A stretch of DNA of 64,000 bases. It comes from Thermophilibacter provencensis (lineage in GTDB: Bacteria > Actinomycetota > Coriobacteriia > Coriobacteriales > Atopobiaceae). Position numbers and translations under genes: made by a program. Under the pieces are notes generated by a model. The model had not been told where the DNA came from. It made no database searches and saw only the letters and a program-made list of their open reading frames with translations. The stretch lies in the NCBI RefSeq assembly GCF_900128445.1, contig NZ_LT671417.1:2367201-2431200 (forward strand), given 5' to 3'. Positions 59,225 through 64,000 of this stretch are shown here, in pieces. Within the stretch, counting starts at the first letter, position 1; the number at the start of each line of letters is the position of its first letter.

Positions 59225-59230
59225 TACAAT
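59225..59230 (+). promoter_or_regulatory. -10 box of the flippase gene
   Basis: TACAAT lies 40 bases before the start codon; TTTACA at about 59199 is a candidate -35 but the spacing of 20 is long. Confidence 0.4.
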
Positions 59231-59269
59231 CGTGGGGCGAGAAGAGCCTCGAGAGGAAATAGTCCGTCC

Positions 59270-60733
59270 ATGCCACGCAACCCGTTCAAGCGCCACGAAG
59301 TCACGCCCGTGCGGCCCGCAAACCAGACGCCCAGGACGCCGCGCTACGGCGTGGTGGTGAAGGGCCGCAAGCGGAGGCGGGCGCCCAAGGCGGCGGCCGA
59401 AAGGCAGCCCGGGTTCCTTGCCCGCGTGGCCAACGACTGGTGGAACCGCCTCATCGGCGCCGTCTTCGGAGGGACCTTCTCGAGCGAGACCGAGCAGTAC
59501 CTCGCCCACCAGACCAAGCGGGACTACGTGTGCAACACCCTGGGGCAGGCCGCCTGGGGCATGCTGTTCCCGCTGCTCACGATGGTCGCCACGTGGTTCG
59601 TGGGGGCCGAGCAGGCGGGACTCTTCTCGATGGCCTTCACCGTGGGCACGCTGCTGCTGTTCCTCGCCAACTACGGGGTGCGCACCTATCAGGTCTCAGA
59701 CCTCGACGAGATGCAGACCTTTCTGGACTACCAGGTCAACCGCGTCATAACGTGCGCGCTCATGCTGCTCGTGGGATGGCTGTGGTGCCAGTTCCGCGGA
59801 TATGACGGCTACATGTTCTCCATCTGCATGGGCGTGCTCGTCTTCCGCGCGGTCGACGGCCTGGCGGACGTCTACGAGGGGCGCCTGCAGCAGGCGGACA
59901 AGCTCTACCTTGCGGGGCTCTCGCAGGCGGCGCGCTGCGTGCTGGGGATCGCGGTATTCTTCGTCGTCCTGCTGGTGACGCGCAACCTGGCGTGGGCGAG
60001 CTGGGGGCTCGCCGTGGGCGGCGTGGCGTCGCTGCTGCTGCTCACGCTCCCGCTCGCGTACTTCGAGACGGAGCGGTCGCTCCCGGCGAGCCTCCGCGGC
60101 GTGAGGGAGCTCTTCGTCCAGTGCTTCCCGCTGTTCCTCGCGCTCTTCCTCTACAACCTCATCGACTCCGTGCCCAAGTTCACGATGGAGGGCGCGCTCA
60201 GCTACGACAACCAGCTCTACTACAACGCCATGTACTTCCCCGCGCACTCCATCCTCATGGCGGCGGGCTTCATCTACAAGCCGCAGCTCGTCCGCCTCGC
60301 GCGCATCTGGGACGATCCCGAGAAGCACCGGCGCTTTGACCTGCTGGTGCTCGCCATGATGGGCGTGATCGCGCTCATCACCGGCGGCATGGCGCTCGTG
60401 ATGGGCACCGTGGGCATCCCGGTGATGAGCTTCATGTACGGAATCGACTTCGAGCAGTTCCGCAGCCTCTGCCTCGTGATGGTGGCGACGGGCGGCGTCT
60501 GCGCGTGCATCGACTTCCTCTATCAGATCATCACGGTGCTCCGGGCGCAGGAGCAGGTCTCGCGGCTCTATCTCATCGCCATCGCCTTCGCCGTGCCGGT
60601 CTCGATGCTGCTGGTGAGCTTCGCCGGGCTCGCGGGCGCCGTGGTCTCGAGCCTCGTCTCCATGGCAATCCTGCTGGTGCTGCTCGTGACGGAGTACTTC
60701 GCCATCCGCAGGCGCATGGCGGGAGGGCGCTAG
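59270..60733 (+). CDS. Oligosaccharide flippase family (MATE/Wzx-like) membrane protein
   Basis: A 487-residue polytopic membrane protein with about twelve to fourteen hydrophobic segments. The first 55 residues are strongly basic and Pro-rich; the first helices follow RDYVCNTLGQAAWGMLFPLLTMVATWFVGAEQAGLFSMAFTVG, a pattern of the Wzx/polysaccharide export superfamily. It would flip lipid-linked sugars or export a glycopolymer. The start at ATG 59270 has GAGAGGAAA at a rather long distance; no better start is visible. No glycosyltransferase is adjacent, so the substrate is unknown. Confidence 0.75.
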   Translation: MPRNPFKRHEVTPVRPANQTPRTPRYGVVVKGRKRRRAPKAAAERQPGFLARVANDWWNRLIGAVFGGTFSSETEQYLAHQTKRDYVCNTLGQAAWGMLFPLLTMVATWFVGAEQAGLFSMAFTVGTLLLFLANYGVRTYQVSDLDEMQTFLDYQVNRVITCALMLLVGWLWCQFRGYDGYMFSICMGVLVFRAVDGLADVYEGRLQQADKLYLAGLSQAARCVLGIAVFFVVLLVTRNLAWASWGLAVGGVASLLLLTLPLAYFETERSLPASLRGVRELFVQCFPLFLALFLYNLIDSVPKFTMEGALSYDNQLYYNAMYFPAHSILMAAGFIYKPQLVRLARIWDDPEKHRRFDLLVLAMMGVIALITGGMALVMGTVGIPVMSFMYGIDFEQFRSLCLVMVATGGVCACIDFLYQIITVLRAQEQVSRLYLIAIAFAVPVSMLLVSFAGLAGAVVSSLVSMAILLVLLVTEYFAIRRRMAGGR

Positions 60734-60784
60734 CCCCCCGGGCGGCCGCCGCGCCGGGCGACGCGCACGGGCCCTCTCGGCGGC

Positions 60785-60865
60785 CGAATAACGCGCAGAA
60801 ACTGTTTTCACAATGCATATCCGCAGGAACGCGCAGGGCGTTTATCGGATTATGTGCGTTAATCG
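60785..60865. terminator. Imperfect palindrome between convergent genes
   Basis: CGAATAACGCGCA (60785-60797) and TGTGCGTTAATCG (60853-60865) are complementary except at two positions and enclose 55 bases that contain a second GAACGCGCAGG. It lies between the flippase and flavin reductase gene ends. Confidence 0.5.
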
Positions 60866-60886
60866 AGGACGCGGGCCCGCCTGAGC

Positions 60887-61501
60887 CTACCGAGCGCGAC
60901 CACCGCGGCCCCCGCGGCGGGGAGCCTGCCGAGGCCGGTCCTTGCGAACGGAGTACCCGAAGGACCCGATGCGCCTCCCCAGCTCGAAGTACTCGCCGTG
61001 GCTGTACGCGGTGAGGCCCGCGCGGGCGAGGTCCAGCCTACCGCGCGCGTCGAGGAGGCCCTCCTCCACCTGGACGGCGGTCACGTCCGCGAGGAAGAGG
61101 TGGTGGCTCCCCAGCTCAAGCACGTCGTGGACGCGGCACTCTATGCTCACGGGCGACTCCTCGATCGCGGGCGCAAGTCCGAGCGTCGCGGCCGGCGCGG
61201 GGGTGAGGCCGCACTCCGCCCACTTGTCGAAGTCGCGGCCGGAGCGGACGCCGCACCAGTCGCACGCGCGCTGGAGCCGCGCGGTCACGAGGTTGACGAC
61301 GAACTCGCCCGACTCGCGGACGATGTGGTAGCTGTGGCGCTCGGGCCTGAGGGAGATGGAGAGCATGGGAGGGTTAGTGCAGACGGTCCCCGCCCAGGCG
61401 ACGGTCACGATGTCCCTCTCTCCCGCCTCGCTCGCGCAGCTCACCATCACCGCCGGAAGCGGGTAGAGCATGTTGCCGCCCTTCCATGCCTGCTTCGCCA
61501 T
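60887..61501 (-). CDS. Flavin reductase family protein
   Basis: A 204-residue protein with the FMN-binding split-barrel of flavin reductase-like proteins: LPAVMVSCASEAGERDIVTVAWAGTVCTNPPMLSISLRPERHSYHIVRESGEFVVNLV spread over residues 14-72. The C-terminal 20 residues are basic. GGGAGAG precedes ATG 61501. Members bind FMN and reduce it or act as flavoprotein oxidoreductases; the partner is not known. It converges with the flippase gene. Confidence 0.82.
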   Translation of the reverse strand: MAKQAWKGGNMLYPLPAVMVSCASEAGERDIVTVAWAGTVCTNPPMLSISLRPERHSYHIVRESGEFVVNLVTARLQRACDWCGVRSGRDFDKWAECGLTPAPAATLGLAPAIEESPVSIECRVHDVLELGSHHLFLADVTAVQVEEGLLDARGRLDLARAGLTAYSHGEYFELGRRIGSFGYSVRKDRPRQAPRRGGRGGRAR

Positions 61502-61546
61502 GGCTCTCCCTTCGTTGTGCGGGCCAGAGAGTTCCCAAGTGTGCGC

Positions 61547-61589
61547 GTGCCGCGCTTCCCACCCAATTCTGGCATCAAAACGCGGCACG
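61547..61589. repeat. Hairpin with TCTGGCATCAAAA loop, copy 2
   Basis: CGTGCCGCG and CGCGGCACG enclose a loop that ends with TCTGGCATCAAAA (61568-61580), the same 13-mer as at 23018-23030. The stems of the two hairpins are unrelated. It lies just upstream of the flavin reductase gene. Confidence 0.5.
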
Positions 61590-61648
61590 TGCACGGTCGG
61601 GGCGGGCAGCCTCGCCCCATCGAGGGCGCGGGATAGAACGCCCCTGAC

Positions 61649-61698
61649 GCACAACCCGACAAAACGGGCGTTATTTCCTCTGATTTGTCGGGTTGTGC
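61649..61698. terminator. Hairpin after crcB
   Basis: GCACAACCCGACAAA and its exact complement enclose 20 bases, about 20 bases after the crcB stop codon. No U-run follows the hairpin on the minus strand. Confidence 0.6.
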
Positions 61699-61717
61699 GG
61701 CATCGCGCGAGGGCATC

Positions 61718-62092
61718 TCAGGAGCAGAGCGCGGCGCCGAGGCGCGTGCCCGCCCAGACCGCGACGAGGCACGTGGCCACGTTCGCCGCGACGTTCACCG
61801 CCGCAGCCAGACCGTTGCCTGCCTCGAGCAGCTGAAACGTCTCGTTTGAGAACGTGGAGAACGTGGAGAGCCCGCCGCAGAGCCCCACGGTGAGAAGCAG
61901 GCGTGCGGGCTCGGGCAGCGGAGAGGCCGCGTTCGCGCCGCTCACGACGCCGATGACAAGCCCGGCGAGGACGTTGGCGACGAAGGTCCCCGCCGGCAGG
62001 CCCGGCAGGAGCGACGAGAGCACCAGCCCCAGGCCCCAGCGCCCCACGCTGCCCACGGCTCCGCCCAGCGCTACGGCCACAAGCTCGATCAT
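61718..62092 (-). CDS. crcB: Fluoride exporter CrcB/FluC
   Basis: A 124-residue four-helix membrane protein. GGAVGSVGRWGLGL near the N-terminus, GTFVANVLAGLVIG and GLCGGLSTFSTFSNETFQLLE are the Fluc signatures, including the Asn and Phe residues lining the fluoride path. Such proteins work as dual-topology dimers, either from one gene or a pair; only one copy is visible. There is no fluoride riboswitch in the 38-base gap upstream, so it probably depends on the ABC exporter promoter. Confidence 0.9.
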   Translation of the reverse strand: MIELVAVALGGAVGSVGRWGLGLVLSSLLPGLPAGTFVANVLAGLVIGVVSGANAASPLPEPARLLLTVGLCGGLSTFSTFSNETFQLLEAGNGLAAAVNVAANVATCLVAVWAGTRLGAALCS

Positions 62093-62130
62093 GCAAATCC
62101 CCTTTCCCGCTTCGCGGGCCCTCGAAGCGC

Positions 62131-63969
62131 CTAGTCCAGCTCCTTGGCGCCGGTCCAGAGCTGCCAGTACTCCCCGCGAAGCGCGAGGAGCTCCTCGTGC
62201 GTGCCGCGCTCCACGATGCGCCCGTGCTCCAGCACCATGATCGCGTCCGCGTTGCGGACCGTGGAGAGCCGGTGCGCGATCACGAAGACCGTGCGCCCCG
62301 CCATGAGGGCGTCCATGCCGCGCTGGATGAGCGCCTCGGTGCGCGTGTCGATGCTCGAGGTGGCCTCGTCGAGGATGAGCACCGGCGGGTTGGCCACGGC
62401 GGCGCGCGCAATGGCCAGGAGCTGCCGCTGCCCCTGGGAGAGGTTCGCACCGTCGGCCACCACGGGAGTGTCGTAGCCGCGAGGCAGGCGCGAGATGAAG
62501 CCGTCCGCGTTGGCCACGCGCGCCGCGGCGCGGACCTCCTCGTCGGTGGCGTCAAGCTTGCCGAAGCGGATGTTCTCGGCGATGGTCCCCGAGAAGAGGT
62601 GCGTGTCCTGCAGCACGATGCCGAGCGAGCGCCGCAGGCTCGCCTTCTCTATGTCGCGCACGTCGATGCCGTCGTAGGTGATCACGCCGGAGCGCGTCTC
62701 GTAGAAGCGGTTGATGAGGTTGGTGATCGTGGTCTTGCCGGCGCCCGTCGACCCCACGAAGGCGATCTTTTGGCCCGGCTTGGCGTAGAGGGTGAGGTCC
62801 TTGAGGACCGTCTGGCCCTCCTCGTAGCCAAAGTCCACGTTGTAGAAGCGAACGTCACCCTGGAGGGGCACGTGCTCGCCGTCGATGAGCCACGCCCAGC
62901 CCGCGGCGCCCGCCGCCACGCGTGCGGCCTCCACGTCGTCGGCGTGCTCGAGGCGCACCGCGCCCTCGTCGACCTCGGGCTCCAGACGCATCACGGAGAA
63001 GATGCGCTCGGCGCCGGCAAGCGCCGTGAGCAGGAAGTTTCCCTGCTGCGTGAACTGGTTGAGGGGAGCTGTGGCCTGGCGCACGAAGACGAGGTAGCTC
63101 GCGAGCGACCCCACGTCCATCTGCCCGCCCAGGGCAAGGACCGCGCCCAGGATGGTGACGATGGCGTAGTTGACGTAGCCCACGCACACGGTCACGGGCA
63201 CCATCGTGGAGGCATAGGCCTGCGCCGACGTGCCCGCCTCGCGCAGGCGCTCGTTGAGCTCGCGGAAGCCGGCGAGGTTGGCCGCCTCATGGTTGAAGAC
63301 CTTCACGACCTTCTGGCCGGAGATCATCTCCTCCACGTAGCCGTCGAGCGCGCCGAGCTCGTGCTGCTGTCGCGAGAAGAACCGCCGGCTCCGGCCGCCC
63401 GAGAAGCGCACGTAGAGCGCGATGCCCGCGTCGCACGCGATGGTCACCAGCGTGAGGCGCCAGTCGAGCACCAGAAGCAGCGTGAGCGTGCCCACGATCT
63501 GCACGCCCGCCTGGACGAGGCTCGCAAAGCTGTTGTTGAGCGCCTCGGAGACGGTGTCCACGTCGTTGGTGAAGTAGCTCATCACGTCGCCGTGCCGGCT
63601 GCGGTCGAAGAAGGAGAGCGGGAGGCGCTCGATGTGGTCGAAGAGGTCGCGCCGGATGTCAAAGACGACGCGCTGCGCCGCGCGCACCATCGTCTGCGTG
63701 TAGCCGGCGGCAGACGCCACGCCCAGGAGGTAGATGACCGCGGTCAGCGCGACGCCGGACGAGAAGGACGCGAAGTCGCCCTCCCCCACCGCGTTGACCA
63801 CGGGCTTGATCATGTACGTGCCGAAGAGGTTGGCGAGCGCGCTCACGGTGACGAGCACCGCCACGAGCAGGAGCATCCAGCGCGCGTGGCTCATGTAGGA
63901 GAGGAGCGTCCGCAGCGTGGCGAGCGGGTTTGTGGGGCGCGCAGGCGCCGCGGTCTGACGGGACGGCAT
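62131..63969 (-). CDS. ABC exporter, fused permease and ATPase
   Basis: A 612-residue type I (MsbA/MDR-like) half transporter. Six membrane helices span about 30-310; the ATPase carries Walker A GSTGAGKTT, Q-loop VLQDTHLFSGTIAENI, signature LSQGQRQ, Walker B PVLILDEATSSID and switch His in VIAHRLSTV. In the signature the third residue is Q instead of G. A 30-residue insertion, AARVAAGAAGWAWLIDGEHVPLQ-like, precedes the ATPase fold. ATG at 63969 follows directly after a TAG, which implies a partner gene upstream as in heterodimeric exporters. GGGGAGG precedes it. The substrate (drug, lipid or peptide) is unknown. Confidence 0.88.
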   Translation of the reverse strand: MPSRQTAAPARPTNPLATLRTLLSYMSHARWMLLLVAVLVTVSALANLFGTYMIKPVVNAVGEGDFASFSSGVALTAVIYLLGVASAAGYTQTMVRAAQRVVFDIRRDLFDHIERLPLSFFDRSRHGDVMSYFTNDVDTVSEALNNSFASLVQAGVQIVGTLTLLLVLDWRLTLVTIACDAGIALYVRFSGGRSRRFFSRQQHELGALDGYVEEMISGQKVVKVFNHEAANLAGFRELNERLREAGTSAQAYASTMVPVTVCVGYVNYAIVTILGAVLALGGQMDVGSLASYLVFVRQATAPLNQFTQQGNFLLTALAGAERIFSVMRLEPEVDEGAVRLEHADDVEAARVAAGAAGWAWLIDGEHVPLQGDVRFYNVDFGYEEGQTVLKDLTLYAKPGQKIAFVGSTGAGKTTITNLINRFYETRSGVITYDGIDVRDIEKASLRRSLGIVLQDTHLFSGTIAENIRFGKLDATDEEVRAAARVANADGFISRLPRGYDTPVVADGANLSQGQRQLLAIARAAVANPPVLILDEATSSIDTRTEALIQRGMDALMAGRTVFVIAHRLSTVRNADAIMVLEHGRIVERGTHEELLALRGEYWQLWTGAKELD

Positions 63970-64000
63970 CTACGCCACCTCCCCGCTGATCCCAGAGCCT
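63970..64000 (-). CDS. Tail of an upstream gene, partial
   Basis: A TAG at 63972-63970 abuts the start codon of the exporter gene, and the preceding codons read GSGISGEVA. The GGGGAGG binding site of the exporter lies inside this tail. Translational coupling to a partner half transporter is a reasonable guess, but only ten codons are visible. Confidence 0.35.
   Translation of the reverse strand, partial: GSGISGEVA

Noticed and set aside
62093-62130. Fluoride riboswitch before crcB
   Set aside because: The gap is too short and lacks the fluoride riboswitch consensus.

Overview
The window is a G+C-rich stretch of a low-redundancy Gram-positive chromosome. Strong GGAGG-type ribosome binding sites, sortase-anchored pilins, PTS sugar uptake, amylosucrase, FeoB-type iron uptake with a FeoB-associated Cys-rich peptide, and DUF3793 beside a flavodoxin together suggest an Actinobacterium of class Coriobacteriia (Olsenella/Atopobiaceae-like). 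That placement is inference from gene content and style, not from a marker gene. I found no rRNA, tRNA or CRISPR array.

Layout. 0-5.4 kb: a partial unknown gene, a nitroreductase, an amylosucrase, a LysR regulator, an HPr-like protein and a DNA glycosylase. 5.4-16.2 kb: carbohydrate island with a LacI regulator, a sucrose-type PTS EIIBCA, a GH32 sucrose-6-phosphate hydrolase, an EamA transporter, a GH1 phospho-beta-glucosidase, a beta-glucoside PTS and a fructokinase. GGGAACGTTCCC-like palindromes in front of amylosucrase, the PTS gene and fructokinase suggest one LacI-controlled sucrose regulon. 16.2-29.6 kb: housekeeping genes (VTT membrane protein, a 35-residue membrane peptide, LOG protein, FeoA-FeoB fusion, hydroxyacid dehydrogenase, DegV, DXP synthase, Crp-like regulator, DUF2130, HtrA, response regulator). 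29.7-35.4 kb: an amino-acid ABC system with two binding proteins, a permease carrying an extra exported domain, and a glutamine-synthetase-like protein that has lost most metal ligands. 35.4-42.7 kb: phosphoglycerate mutase embedded in an iron/metal cluster (Cys-rich peptide, flavodoxin, DUF3793, ZIP transporter, FeoB with a large exported insertion, two FeoA) with shared DtxR-like boxes. 42.7-44.7 kb: PPK2 flanked by two copies of a 64-bp palindromic element, then a DUF3800 gene. 45.0-55.0 kb: a pilus locus (1596-residue tip adhesin, SpaA-type backbone, two class C sortases) followed by two paralogous winged-helix genes. 55.2-64 kb: a toxin-antitoxin pair, a 61-bp-period palindromic array, PEP carboxylase, a flippase, a flavin reductase, CrcB and an ABC exporter.

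The most exciting observation is at the pilus locus. The two winged-helix paralogues share the N-terminus MARIGA-KVQWG. In one copy a run of ten G residues follows that N-terminus and puts it out of frame with the DNA-binding domain; 8 or 11 G would restore the frame. This looks like a slipped-strand phase switch of a regulator, and C-rich motifs recur upstream of both the pilus operon and the switched gene.

A second theme is the density of intergenic palindromes: REP-like hairpins with a near-constant core and exchangeable self-complementary stems placed directly at stop codons, long perfect palindromes at convergent gene ends, 64-bp elements around PPK2 and a 61-bp tandem array behind ppc. 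No transposase that could mobilise them is in the window.
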